Under the pieces are notes generated by a model. It worked only from the letters and a program-made list of their open reading frames with translations, was not told the origin of the DNA and made no database searches. This document shows positions 44,878 through 54,881 of a DNA stretch of 64,000 nt, one piece after another (position 1 is the first letter of the stretch; each line of letters opens with the position of its first letter). Source of the stretch: Scolanthus callimorphus (taxonomy: Eukaryota > Cnidaria > Anthozoa > Actiniaria > Edwardsiidae); NCBI GenBank assembly GCA_033964015.1, contig CM066924.1, positions 10,079,077 through 10,143,076 of the forward strand, given 5' to 3'. Position numbers and translations under genes: made by a program.

Positions 44878-45323
44878 ATGATGATGATCAAGCGGATATG
44901 GATGTGTTGGATTCTTATTCGATCATGGAACTGTTGGACGAGTTTGTAGTATCCATGATATGGGAAGGAATGCATCGTAAAAGGAATGTGGACTGTGAAG
45001 GATGTAAAGTGGACCATCCCAGTCAGAATCGTCATCAGTGTTTGAGGTTGAACGGGGACGATCTATGGCCAGAGTATTACAATGTGGTTCGTGATATGTT
45101 TCGCAATTCCATGGAGAAGGTCTGGGAAGGAGTGCAAAAGTTGTCGGCTGGCATTAAAGTAACGATTCAAGAAAATTGGCGTCGCTACATCGAAGGTGAA
45201 TTGGAATTCCTTGGCGAAATGAAAGCAAAGGACCTGTTTAGCGAGTTGTTTTCTCCTCACACTACTGCTATTGCGAAAGCAGCCGAGGAGACATGTATTG
45301 AAGTGTTTAATAAGGACGATTAA
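44853..45323 (+). CDS. CxxC-HPSQ protein (156 aa)
   Basis: No named family. The ATG at 44853 overlaps the previous gene; MDVLDSYSIMELL at 44898 is an alternative start. A predicted zinc site is formed by C48, C51, H55, H61 and C63 within EGCKVDHPSQNRHQCL. The C-terminal half is helical (VWEGVQKLSAGIKVTIQENW, then RRYIEGELEFLGEMKAK). Similar 'C-x-x-C-x4-H-P-S-Q' proteins occur, as I recall, beside other invertebrate Polinton-like sequences; their function is unknown. A polyadenylation signal AATAAA follows at about 45370, converging on the minus-strand genes. The split dead copy (29591 and 33768) keeps the same helix. Confidence 0.7.
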   Translation: MEPDAKKLDDDDQADMDVLDSYSIMELLDEFVVSMIWEGMHRKRNVDCEGCKVDHPSQNRHQCLRLNGDDLWPEYYNVVRDMFRNSMEKVWEGVQKLSAGIKVTIQENWRRYIEGELEFLGEMKAKDLFSELFSPHTTAIAKAAEETCIEVFNKDD

Positions 45324-45604
45324 GAACATTTGAACATTTTATTAAGTATAAGTTGTAATACAAAGGAGTATTAATAAAAAAGTGTTCTTCTCAAATGGTG
45401 TTGTTTTTTTATCGACGTAATAGGCGATTAAACATAGTAGAGAGTCGTTCATGTCGATGGCGACGACGACGAGGAGGATAATCATAATTCATGAATAATG
45501 CTTGAGATGCAGGTATGGTGAATACAATGTCAAAAGTAATGATTCCACTGTCATCAATGTCAAAAGCAATCGCTCCATTATCTATAAAAGAAATAAAAAA
45601 AAGT

Positions 45605-46057
45605 TTACATAGGTACAATTCTGATACCCCATTTGGTCATTGGCTCTGCCTCTGTATAGATAGTCCCATGTCGTAGACGTCGACTTGTCACGGGTATTAT
45701 GACATCAGTCACTTTATAATAATGTCGTTGATATTGTCCATCATTACGGTGTACACGAAAGGAGATGGTGTTATCGCCATAGATTAAAATTCCATCGTCA
45801 CGAAATCTTTCCCTCAGTATACTAGAGGAAAATGTATACCATACACTTCTTTTTCCTATGCGTAGCAGATTTAAAAGATACGGGCAGCTTCTCATTTGTG
45901 AAGGAATAAAATTGAAGAGTTCATCAAGATCATTATTTGATCGATCATCCAGTATAAATGGTGGAGGTTCATCATCATCATCATCATCATCCGTAGGAAT
46001 ATAATCAGTAGTATCATCATCCGTAGCATTCCTACCTACGGAGAAAACAGAGTTCAT
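45605..46057 (-). CDS. Paralogue of the RING-protein C-terminal domain (150 aa)
   Basis: It lacks the RING but matches the rest of the 242-residue gene upstream: an acidic GRNATDD linker, then LDELFNFIPSQMRSCPYLLN, a W(Y/A)xFSSxxL helix, RFRDDGILIYGD and a closing YYKVTDVIIPV...GTIYTEAEP strand-rich part. The two look like a tandem duplication in which one copy lost its RING. Its ATG overlaps the stop of the upstream gene as TGATG. The shared C-terminal domain is not one I recognise. Confidence 0.75.
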   Translation of the reverse strand: MNSVFSVGRNATDDDTTDYIPTDDDDDDDEPPPFILDDRSNNDLDELFNFIPSQMRSCPYLLNLLRIGKRSVWYTFSSSILRERFRDDGILIYGDNTISFRVHRNDGQYQRHYYKVTDVIIPVTSRRLRHGTIYTEAEPMTKWGIRIVPM

Positions 46058-46785
46058 CAGATGGCATCATATGTGATTAACCATTCGGATTCTGGTAGTA
46101 CATCTATATAGAGGACAGTCCCTTCTGGACATGCAGTTACCACTGGGATTTTGACATGAGTCACTTTTAAAAAATTTCGTGGCCATCGTCTACCATCGAG
46201 GTATACAGGTAACGAGATGCCGTATTTGTCGTGGTATATTTCAACTCCATCCACACGAAATCCCTCCTCACGAAATCTATTCAACAGTTCCCCAGCTGAA
46301 AATTGTGCCCACAATCCTCTTGTTCCCATTTGTAGCAGTCCGGTTAGATAGGAGCTGGTTCTCAATTCTTCACGAGATAAACCGAATAGGTCATAGCTAC
46401 GTCTTCGATGAATATCATCAAGTAAAAATTGTGTAGGTTCGATAGGTTCGAATGAAGGCATGGAGGAATGGATTGGAACGGCGGAGGGGTGCTCGTCATC
46501 ATCCTCATCATCTGTAGCATTCCTACCTTCGAACGGCGACGAGGGTGGTGATGGTGGTTGCGTTGGTGGATCTCCTCTTCGGCGCTGTACACGTCTACAA
46601 TGAGGGCATGTGGTTTCATGTTGCTGTCGTTGATGCCATTGTGTCAAGCATCGTAGATGACATTGCTTATGACAGCATTCCATAACTTCGAGTTTGTTGT
46701 CGCCATCTTTTTCTTCTTCTCCTTGTTTTGCTAAACAAATAACACAACAAAGTTCTGAAGCTTCTTCTTCCTTGTTGTCACTCAT
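46057..46785 (-). CDS. RING-type zinc-finger protein (242 aa)
   Basis: The start is the ATG at 46785 (MSDNKEEEAS); the frame extends 9 nt upstream to a GTG. RING: C14-x2-C17, an acidic insert, C37/C38, C42, H43, C46, then C60-x2-C63 (TCPHCRR), with the LxQW turn typical of E3 ligases although the inner spacing is unusual. After a proline/acidic linker comes a domain repeated in the next gene. Viral RING proteins commonly redirect host ubiquitination; that role here is inference. It is transcribed away from PolB from a shared divergent promoter; the TATA (GTATATAAAG on the minus strand) is at about 46842-46850. Confidence 0.8.
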   Translation of the reverse strand: MSDNKEEEASELCCVICLAKQGEEEKDGDNKLEVMECCHKQCHLRCLTQWHQRQQHETTCPHCRRVQRRRGDPPTQPPSPPSSPFEGRNATDDEDDDEHPSAVPIHSSMPSFEPIEPTQFLLDDIHRRRSYDLFGLSREELRTSSYLTGLLQMGTRGLWAQFSAGELLNRFREEGFRVDGVEIYHDKYGISLPVYLDGRRWPRNFLKVTHVKIPVVTACPEGTVLYIDVLPESEWLITYDAI

Positions 46786-47297
46786 GATCTTCACGTCTCG
46801 ACGTCAGCTCCAGAACTGAACTGAATTCGTCAAATTTCTCCTTTATATACTTTTTTGGATGATGTCATCGGATCGAAATCCACCAATCAGAAGGCTAGAA
46901 TTTGGATTTCAACCAATCAGATGGCGTGCTTAACGCACCAATCAAATTACAGGGATTTCGAGTTCCAAAGGTCAGGGTCCAAAGTCCAAAGGTCAATTTA
47001 TCAGCGGATCGAAATCCACCAATCACATTTGAGTATTTTGATGCGGACGTCCGAGGAAACAGGATCAAGGTCATCGAAGGTCATCAGAGTCCAAAGGTCA
47101 ATTTACAAGCGGATCGAAATCCACCAATCAGAAGGCTAGAATCTGGATTTCAGCCAATCAGAATGCGTCCTTAACGCACCAATCAAATTACAGGGATTTC
47201 GATCCGATGACGTCATCCCACTATTATAAAAGGCGTGAGCTCAGTTTGAGATCACAGTCGTCCTCTGCTCGTCGTGATAGGAAGAAGAAGAAGAAAG
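46786..47297. promoter_or_regulatory. Divergent promoter between RING and PolB genes
   Basis: TATA boxes face both ways (about 46842-46850 minus, 47225-47231 plus). Inside them are palindromic TGATGTCA (46861) and TGACGTCA (47208-47215) sites of CREB/ATF type. Between lie two long direct units (about 46867-46960 and 47111-47205) that each carry GGATCGAAATCCACCAATCA, CAACCAATCAGA-like and CGCACCAATCAAATTACAGG, giving several CCAAT boxes. A third partial unit sits at about 47000-47035. No gene. Confidence 0.75.
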
Positions 47298-48447
47298 ATG
47301 TCGGGAACAAGTGAAGAGGATGATGTAGAAGATGCACTTCGAATATTTAAGAAAATGCTAGAAGAAGAAGAAGAAGAAGAAGTAATGGCGGCGAGAGAAG
47401 AACAACAACAAGAAACATCTCTGGGGGATTTGTTAGAAGGAGAACAGAGAGAATTGTATGATTTAATCGAGGAACTACAACCTACGTGGATGGAACAATT
47501 TGAGTTGGGAGAATTCATTGATCAATCACAGCCACCACCACCACCACCACCACCGTCACCAGAGCTTCCTACTAATGAGTTCCTCGATTGGATTCTACAA
47601 GACGATGGTGACGTCGATATGACACAAAGTGTCGAAGAGCTCTTTGAGCGGCATTTGAATGACCAACCACCACAGCCGTCGTCACCACAACCGTCGTCAC
47701 CACAAGTGGAAGTAGTAGAGGAAGGATTTGTTGATGATTTTATCGCGTGGATGATGCAAGACGATGCTGATATGACAAAAAGTTTTGAAGAGCTATATCA
47801 ACAGTATTCGGATATGACGGCTCATAGACCACAAACACCAGGGCCACCACCACCACCGTCACCACCCCAAGATGTTGACAATCAACCACTGCCATCACCA
47901 CCACCGCTACCATCACAGCCAATACCGTCACCACCACTACCACAGCCGTCACCACAAGATGTTGACAATCAAATTGGAAGAGGTGTCAAGCGTACCCATG
48001 ATGAGCAAGAGGAGGAGGAGGAAGAGAATGATGGTATTTCGTACCAATTGAATGAAGTCCACAGTCGGCATTCGCGTAAGATGAAAACCGATTGTTCTGA
48101 TTATGATTTAAACATCAATCTTCCTTTACGGTCAACTGTCCAAGAGGCCATGCAAGATGTAGAGCGTGTTCTTGACAGTGTGCTAGAAGAAACGCTCAAA
48201 GGTGTACCTAACAAGGACTTTGCTCGCGTGACCTTGAATGCTCCAGCTCTGAAGAATCCCATATCGTTACCGTTTATGCTACGGGAACAGTTGACACCGC
48301 AAAGGATTATGGGACAGATTGAAACCATTGTGCAATCTAACGAGGAATTTGTTATCAATGGACAGTTTCAGTTGCACGTGATACGAGCACGTACACCCCG
48401 TGGTGGTCATGGTGGATATGATGATGATGATGATACTACTGATGACG

Positions 48448-48479
<32 letters not shown>

Positions 48480-51400
48480 GACGACGATGTCCCAGCGGGT
48501 GAGAAGAAGAAAAAGCACTCTAAGAAGAATAAGAGGACCTTGGATTGTGCGGATGCGGAGACATGGGCAAAGATGAAGAGATCTATAGTTCGAGTACGTA
48601 ATCAGGATAATCTTTGTGCTGCACGTGCGATCGCGATTGGAATCGCCTTCCATACCGGAACAAAACAGGAGTATAAGAATATGTATAAACAGCGGTCAGG
48701 AAACAGAGATAATGGTCCACAACGTAAAAAAGCGAAAGAGTTGCACCAACAAGCTGGCGTCCCTGAAGGAGCGTGTGGTATTGAAGAACTGAAAAAGTTC
48801 CAAGCGTATTTGGCTCCACAAGGGTTTAAGCTCTACCTCGTGTCCAGAGAACATATGTATGGTATTATTTGGCAAGGTGCTTTGGAGGAGGAGCCTAAAT
48901 ATCATTTGTACTTGTGCCTTGAAGGAACCCATTACCATTTCATCACTAAAATGAAAGGTCTCCTGGGAAAAAGCTACTTCTGTATCAAATGTAACAAGGG
49001 CCACTCAGATCAAGGCAAGCACAAATGCAATATCCTATGTAGTGCTTGTGGTGAAAAGAACTGTTCTCCTCAGAGTGTCGATGATGATGGTGCCAAACGA
49101 TGGAACTGGCAACATTGTACCAACTGTAACCGTTACTTCCGCACCCAACAATGTTTTGACAACCATCGTCGCGTGAAAAAGCATGGTCCCGCGAATAATC
49201 GGAAGGAATGGTCGCAGTGTCAGAAGATACACAAGTGTGAAGAATGTCTTACGAGGTTTGATGTCTTAGACAAGAAGCGGCAAGGCAAGCCTCACAAGTG
49301 TGGTGAATACGTGTGTCACGTCTGCAAAAAGATGGTCGACAAGGATCACTTATGTTATGTTCCCGTAGGAGCAGCAGCAGCAGTGACCGGACGGAAGAAG
49401 AAGAACGAGGAGGAGGAGGAGGAGGATCAATTGCGACTCATCATCTTTGATTTTGAGGCTCAACCCCTGGGTACGCAACATCGGGTCAATTTTGTGGGTG
49501 TGCAGAAACTGTGTGAGGACTGTCGTGATCTACCCTTAGACTCACATCCTACTTGTGACACGTGCGGATTGCGTAAACGTGGTTTCCAAGGGGAACAAGC
49601 TCTGGACGAGTTTTGTCAATGGTTGTTTGGTGGAAGCAATGCAGGATACACGTGTTTGGCACACAACTTTAAAGGGTACGATTCCTATCCTATCTTGGAG
49701 TACTTGTTCAAGAATGCATTAAGGCCTACTGTTATTTTTAATGGAGGAAAGATAATGATGCTTGGACTCCCCGATCTCAAGATCAGTATGAAGTGCACGT
49801 TGAATTATCTCCAGATGGCATTGCGTCAACTTCCCAAAGCTATGGGATTTGATCAAGAGGTGCGCAAAGGCGACTTTCCACATTTCTTCAACACCCCAGA
49901 GAACCAAACGTACGTGGGACCTATGCCTGATCTCAAGTATTATGGCATTGAAAACATGATGAAGAAAGATGCTGATGCGTTACGCACGTGGTACGAGAAC
50001 GAAGTCGCACGTGGTGCCGTGTTCAATTTCCAAGAAGAACTTGCGTCTTATTGTCATCAAGACGTTGAAGTGCTGAAGAAAGCTGTTTTGGCCTTTGACA
50101 AGCTTACCATGGCAACGGGTGACGTCCATCCGTTTCACACGTCGGTCACCATTGCATCGTTGTGCAGTCTTATTTTGCGCACCAAATTTCTCAAGGCCAA
50201 CACCGTTGCTGTGATTCCTGCTCAAGGATACCGTGGACGCGACGTGCACTCGCTCAAAGCATTGCAGTGGCTCGAGTACAGGCACATCACTGATGGAGTG
50301 CACATTCGTCACGCTGGCACGAGCGAAGGGGAATTCAAGGTGGGGCGATACAAGGTCGACGGGTATGCCGAGAGTACTCATACCGTGTACCAATACCATG
50401 GATGTCTCTATCACGGATGTCCCAAGTGCTACACGAAGGACACGAGGAATCCTTTCTCTGGCACTACTATGGGTGATCTCTACCATGACACGTGCAACGT
50501 ACGCACCTTTATTACTCGGGCTGGTTACCACCTCGTGGAAGTGTGGGAATGTGAGTTTGATCGTGAACTGACAGCAACTTCTAGGATACAAGCGATGGTC
50601 GGTGACGTGGAGAAGTGCAAGCCCTTGGAACCCCGGGACAGTTTCTTTGGTGGACGTACCAATGCGATCCGTTTACGATGCGAAGCCAAGGATGACGAGC
50701 AACTCCACTATTACGATTTCACGTCGTTGTATCCGTACGTGAATGTCACATGTGAGTACCCTGTGGGACATCCAGAAGTTCTGGTGAACGATGAGATCCA
50801 ACAAGACCTGCATCTGTATCGCGGATTGATGAAAGTACGTGTCCTTCCACCCAAGGATGTTTACTTCCCAGTGCTTCCCGTACGCATCAACGGAAAGCTG
50901 ATGTTTCCCTTGTGTTACACCTGTGCTCAAGAAGAGAACCAAGATCATCCATGCACGCACACTGAGGAAGAACGCGCTTTTACCGGCACATGGACGCACG
51001 TGGAACTGTTCAAAGCTCTGGAGAAAGGGTATAAAGTGATGAAAGTGTATGAGGTGTGGCACTGGGCTCAATGGGAACGCTTGTTCGAAGAGTACATCAA
51101 GACGTTTCTCAAGTACAAGCAAGAAGCTTCAGGATGGCCAAGTTGGTGCGAGACGGAAGAAGACAAGGTCCGGTACGTGGAACAGTACGAAGAACATCAA
51201 GGCATTCGATTGGATCGTGAACGTATCGAGAAGAATCCAGGTCTCCGCTCTGTCGCCAAAATGTTCCTGAATTGCATGTGGGGAAAATTTGGCGAGCAAT
51301 CGAATCGGAGACGTACCGAGTACGTGGAAAGTCCAGAAAAGTACTTCGAGCTGATGACAGACGACAGCATCGAAGTGAGTGATGTGTTGATCGTGAATGA

Positions 51401-51965
51401 CGATACGGTGCAGATTCACTACAAGATGGCTGAGAAGTTTCTGAAGACGAAAGCACACACCAACGTTGTCTTTGCTGCTTACACCACAGCGTATGCGCGT
51501 CTCAAGTTGTATGACGTCATGGATGGTTTGGGGGATCGATGTTTGTACCACGATACAGACAGTGTCATCTTTACGTGGCGTCCTGGTCAATGGAAACCAC
51601 CACTTGGCGATTACTTGGGAGAACTGACCAGCGAACTCGATCCAGAAGAACACATCGTGCACTATGTGGCCACAGGACCCAAGAGTTATGGGTACAAGAC
51701 CAACTTAGGGAAGACCGTGTGCAAAGTCAAAGGACTACGCATGAATCTACGTACCACAGAAACAGTGAATTTGGATAGCATGGTGGAACTGTTGGAAGGA
51801 CATGGGAACCCTGTGCGTCAAGTGACCAACCCCCACACCATTCGACGCAATGTGACGACCCGTACGTTGCATACCGTATCAGAAACCAAGTCCTTCAAGG
51901 TCGTGTACAACAAACGTGTACGACGTGGCATGTACACTTACCCTTATGGGTATTATGGACTTTGA
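47298..51965 (+). CDS. POLB: Protein-primed family B DNA polymerase with long zinc-rich N-terminus (1555 aa)
   Basis: I start at ATG 47298 (MSGTSEEDD), about 70 bp past the TATA; the open frame begins 24 nt earlier at a GTG. Order: an acidic and proline-rich region (1-240) with a duplicated W-x-x-Q-D-D-x-D-M-T motif; a poly-Asp/Lys tract (about 370-415); an OTU-like segment (DNLCAARA about 436, HYHFIT about 544); zinc-finger modules (about 560-700); 3'-5' exonuclease with Exo I IIFDFEAQ (714), Exo II HNFKGYDS (788) and Exo III YCHQDVEV (917); polymerase motif A YYDFTSLYPYV (1137), B KMFLNCMWGKFG (1321), C YHDTDS (1416) and K-x-Y KSYGYK (1461). All catalytic residues are present. It replicates the linear element using a terminal-protein primer. 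Polyadenylation signal near 52060. Confidence 0.95.
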
Positions 51966-52255
51966 ACTTTTGTTAAGCTTCGTGTACAACAAACGTGTAC
52001 CCTTATGGATATGGACTTTAACACTTTTGATAAGCAGTGTATATATAAAGTTATGTATAATAAAGAACATATAAAACCCAAATAGTGTGATTTTTGTCTA
52101 TAAAGGGGGATGACCCAGCATTGGACTAATCATTTGGTGTTGAACACCGCCAAGGATGGTATGTTTTAAAGACCGTCCCATACTAACGTGCCGTAACTTA
52201 TTGAAACGTATACGTTGTATGCTAGCGTGTTGTGGTGGGCGTATTGTGGTAGTCG
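51966..52255 (+). promoter_or_regulatory. PolB terminator region and integrase promoter
   Basis: Contains AATAAAG at about 52060 for PolB and TATA-like sequences at 52030 (TATATATAAAG) and 52098 (CTATAAAGG) ahead of the integrase ATG. The first 60 bp partly repeat the last PolB codons (CGTGTACAACAAACGTGTAC). Confidence 0.6.
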
Positions 52256-53386
52256 ATGGCACCCAGGAAACCCAAGCAGACCGTAGCACAGAAGAAGAAG
52301 AAGAATATCGAACGTCTACTCCAGCAAGCCTATTACGATCCAAACAATGTTGCTGCTTTGGGCGGTGTTGCCAAACTGGCAAGGGCTATGCGCTCAAAAG
52401 GCATAAAAAAGAGCACAGTCTTAGCTTGGATACGGTCTCAACCGTCATATACACTCCATAAACCGTACCGTCGTCGTTTTCCACGCAATCGTGTGGTCGT
52501 CCAAGGTATCGACGAACAATGGCAAGCGGATTTGTGTGACATGCAAGCGTACAGAACCAAAAATAATGGCTACAACTACATATTAACCGTCATTGACGTG
52601 TTAAGCAAGTACGCATGGGCAGTACCCTTGAAGAACAAGACGGGGCACAGTTTGATCAAGGCGTTTCAGAAAATATTCAAGGAAGGTCGTGTGCCTGAGA
52701 AATTGCAGACGGATGATGGATCCGAGTTCTTAAATCGAAACTTTCAAGCGTTTCTCAAATCGAAGAACATCCATCACTTTACCACCAAGAGCGAAACCAA
52801 AGCTTCCGTCGTCGAACGATTTAATCGTACGTTAAAAACATGGATGTGGCGATGGTTCACCTACAAAGAGACAGTACGTTACATTGACGTGCTTCCGCAA
52901 CTGATGAACAATTACAATCATTCGTATCATCGAAGCATTCGTCGTGCCCCTGCTGACGTCACGTTAGCCAATGCTCAAGACGTATGGCAAACCTTGTACC
53001 AGAAGAAGGCTCAGAAGAAGAAGAAGCTAAAACCTAAATTTCAAGTGGGAGATTTAGTACGTATAAGTAAAGTCAAACACGTGTTTGCAAAAGGGTATTT
53101 ACCCAACTGGACGGAAGAAGTGTTTACGATTGCCTATCGGATGACGGCACGGGATCCCTATGCGTATCGACTACGCGAATACGACGGTTCGTTGTTGGAA
53201 GGACAATTTTACGAACAAGAATTGCAAAAAGTCAGCATGGATGAACAAAAAGATGTCTTTCGTATCGACAAAATTGTCAAGAGCCGTGGGAAAGGACGTC
53301 AAGAAGAGTATTTGGTCCATTGGCGTGGCTGGCCTGACAAGTACGACAGTTGGATCCTAGCAAGTCAAGTGCATAAAATCGTGTGA
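52256..53386 (+). CDS. INT: Polinton integrase (RVE family) with C-terminal chromodomain (376 aa)
   Basis: Inserts the element into host DNA and makes the 6-bp duplication. A basic N-terminus is followed by an RSQPSYTLHKPYRRRFPRN entry motif, then the RNase H-fold catalytic core with D92 (WQADLCDM), D153 (QTDDGSEF) and E187 (SVVERFNRT). The core's tail runs to NNYNHSYHRSIRRAPADV. An SH3-like segment (FQVGDLVRISKVKHVF) precedes a chromodomain, EEYLVHWRGWPDKYDSWI (about 350-370), which could steer insertion towards marked chromatin. The stop is 30 bp before the penton ATG. The outer copy has lost the second Asp and the Glu. Confidence 0.95.
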   Translation: MAPRKPKQTVAQKKKKNIERLLQQAYYDPNNVAALGGVAKLARAMRSKGIKKSTVLAWIRSQPSYTLHKPYRRRFPRNRVVVQGIDEQWQADLCDMQAYRTKNNGYNYILTVIDVLSKYAWAVPLKNKTGHSLIKAFQKIFKEGRVPEKLQTDDGSEFLNRNFQAFLKSKNIHHFTTKSETKASVVERFNRTLKTWMWRWFTYKETVRYIDVLPQLMNNYNHSYHRSIRRAPADVTLANAQDVWQTLYQKKAQKKKKLKPKFQVGDLVRISKVKHVFAKGYLPNWTEEVFTIAYRMTARDPYAYRLREYDGSLLEGQFYEQELQKVSMDEQKDVFRIDKIVKSRGKGRQEEYLVHWRGWPDKYDSWILASQVHKIV

Positions 53387-53416
53387 TATACCATCAAAGA
53401 CCTCAGTTGCCTCAGG

Positions 53417-54358
53417 ATGTCTACTCGATCTGACCTGGTGATTACGCTGTCAAGCAATGCTATTGAAGATGCCCTTCCCAACAACAAAGCAGGCGATTTT
53501 TCAATACGAACCAAATATCCTATCGATGTGCGTGAAGGATCATGGGAAATGGCGCTTACCAACATCATTTATCCGCATACGTGGAGTTTGCTGCGTGAAG
53601 AAGATCTTGACCTGTGGGTCCTTACTACCAAGGATTCAGACAAAAGCAATATATGGATAAAATACAAGTTACCCAAGGGAAAGTACAACAACGTGCAAGA
53701 TGTTGTGAAAGGCATGAAGAACGTTGCCGCTCGTTTTAAAGTGGATGATACCGCACGAAGAGCAAGACCAGGCGAATCACCCAAAACGAATAAATTTGAA
53801 TTTAAGTTCAATACCAAAGAGGGCAAGGCCACGATCTCACTGAACAAAGACATGAGTCTACTCATCCATCCACGACTAGCATGGGCCTTAGGATTTCACA
53901 CGACAAGACCAATCACACTCAATATACTCGAGAAACCTCTAGAGTTTGAAAAGGGTACTGTTGGCGCCTTTAGGCTTACTGCTGCTAACGTTGGAGATTG
54001 GTATGCGATTATAGCGGATAGATATGCTGTTGGTGATGAAATACAAGCCTTCACCTCAAGTCTGCGAGTTCGTGAAGATGTACATCCGTTCCAAAGCTTT
54101 TACGTGTACACAAACATTGTGGACTCGCATATTGTGATGGGAAGTGACGCCAACAATTTATTACGTACCTTTGTTCCTGAAGGAAAACCTGGATTCCCTG
54201 TGGAACGAAACTTTCTCAATCCCTACTACTTGCCACTACGTACTCAAATCATCAACAAGATCCGTATCCATATAACGGACGACACAGGCGAAACCGTATC
54301 ATTTCAATCAGGCGCCGTACAGGTAACACTACATTTGCGTCGTGTGCGATTTGCCTAG
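53417..54358 (+). CDS. mCP: Penton / minor capsid protein, single jelly roll (313 aa)
   Basis: Forms capsid vertices in Polinton and adintovirus virions. Recognised mainly from its last 90 residues: FYVYTNIVDSHIVMGSDANN, LLRTFVPEGKPG, a PYYLPLRT turn and IRIHITDDTGETVSF followed by a VQVTLHLRR end strand, the standard C-terminal pattern of this family. The N-terminus (MSTRSDLVITLSSNAIEDAL) is less conserved. It lies between integrase and a small basic gene, 17 bp upstream of the latter, the usual morphogenetic gene neighbourhood. An intact frame contrasts with the broken outer copy. Confidence 0.85.
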   Translation: MSTRSDLVITLSSNAIEDALPNNKAGDFSIRTKYPIDVREGSWEMALTNIIYPHTWSLLREEDLDLWVLTTKDSDKSNIWIKYKLPKGKYNNVQDVVKGMKNVAARFKVDDTARRARPGESPKTNKFEFKFNTKEGKATISLNKDMSLLIHPRLAWALGFHTTRPITLNILEKPLEFEKGTVGAFRLTAANVGDWYAIIADRYAVGDEIQAFTSSLRVREDVHPFQSFYVYTNIVDSHIVMGSDANNLLRTFVPEGKPGFPVERNFLNPYYLPLRTQIINKIRIHITDDTGETVSFQSGAVQVTLHLRRVRFA

Positions 54359-54375
54359 AAGAAGAAGAAGAAGAT

Positions 54376-54795
54376 ATGGTGTGGAATGATATATTGAATA
54401 TGGCACGTGGTGCTATAGGAGCTATAACACCACGACAGAAAGGAAAAGGACCCTTCATCTATATTCCACCTCATCTACAAAAAGGAAATGGAGTGTTCCG
54501 TGGACGTCCTGTACCACAAGTAGGTTATGGACCTTTCCGTGGGTACCCTGTACCAGCACAAATGGGATTTGGTGTAGGTGGTGTCGGAGGTGTATTACGT
54601 TCCATTGGAAGAGACTTTGTTCCTCACCTGCCTGGTTGGGACCTCGCTACAAAAGGTATACGTAAACAAGCGGAAGTCGCTACACGAGGTATGCCACAAA
54701 TGGGTGGTGCTCGTCTAAAACGTCGTCGTCGTCGTCAACCTAAGTCTGCCATGGCTAAACGTCGTCGTCGTCATACCAAGGACATTTTTGATTGA
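54376..54795 (+). CDS. Basic Gly/Pro-rich virion-associated protein (139 aa)
   Basis: A glycine/proline/aromatic run (VPQVGYGPFRGYPVPAQMGF) leads into an amphipathic GGVGGVLRSIGRDFVPHL helix and a very basic tail (LKRRRRRQPKS, AKRRRRHTKD). A glycine-rich hydrophobic segment followed by R-rich sequence between penton and MCP resembles the adenovirus pX/pVI-like position in adintoviruses, which bind DNA or disrupt membranes. That is inference; no defined domain is seen. The outer copy is also open. Confidence 0.65.
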   Translation: MVWNDILNMARGAIGAITPRQKGKGPFIYIPPHLQKGNGVFRGRPVPQVGYGPFRGYPVPAQMGFGVGGVGGVLRSIGRDFVPHLPGWDLATKGIRKQAEVATRGMPQMGGARLKRRRRRQPKSAMAKRRRRHTKDIFD

Positions 54796-54802
54796 AAACA
54801 GT

Positions 54803-54809
54803 TATAAAA
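54803..54809 (+). promoter_or_regulatory. TATA box upstream of MCP
   Basis: GTTATAAAAGAC begins 7 bp after the stop of the basic protein and lies about 75 bp before the MCP ATG at 54882. It is conserved in the outer copy near 39985. Confidence 0.7.
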
Positions 54810-54881
54810 GACTTGGACATTCATGCCTTCTAATCAGTTGGACATTACCTCAACTACTGTCAAGAGCTCCTCATCGTCAAC

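Noticed and set aside
50233..51662. Minus-strand ORFs of up to 203 residues inside PolB
   Set aside because: Antisense shadows of a strongly coding, catalytically complete gene.
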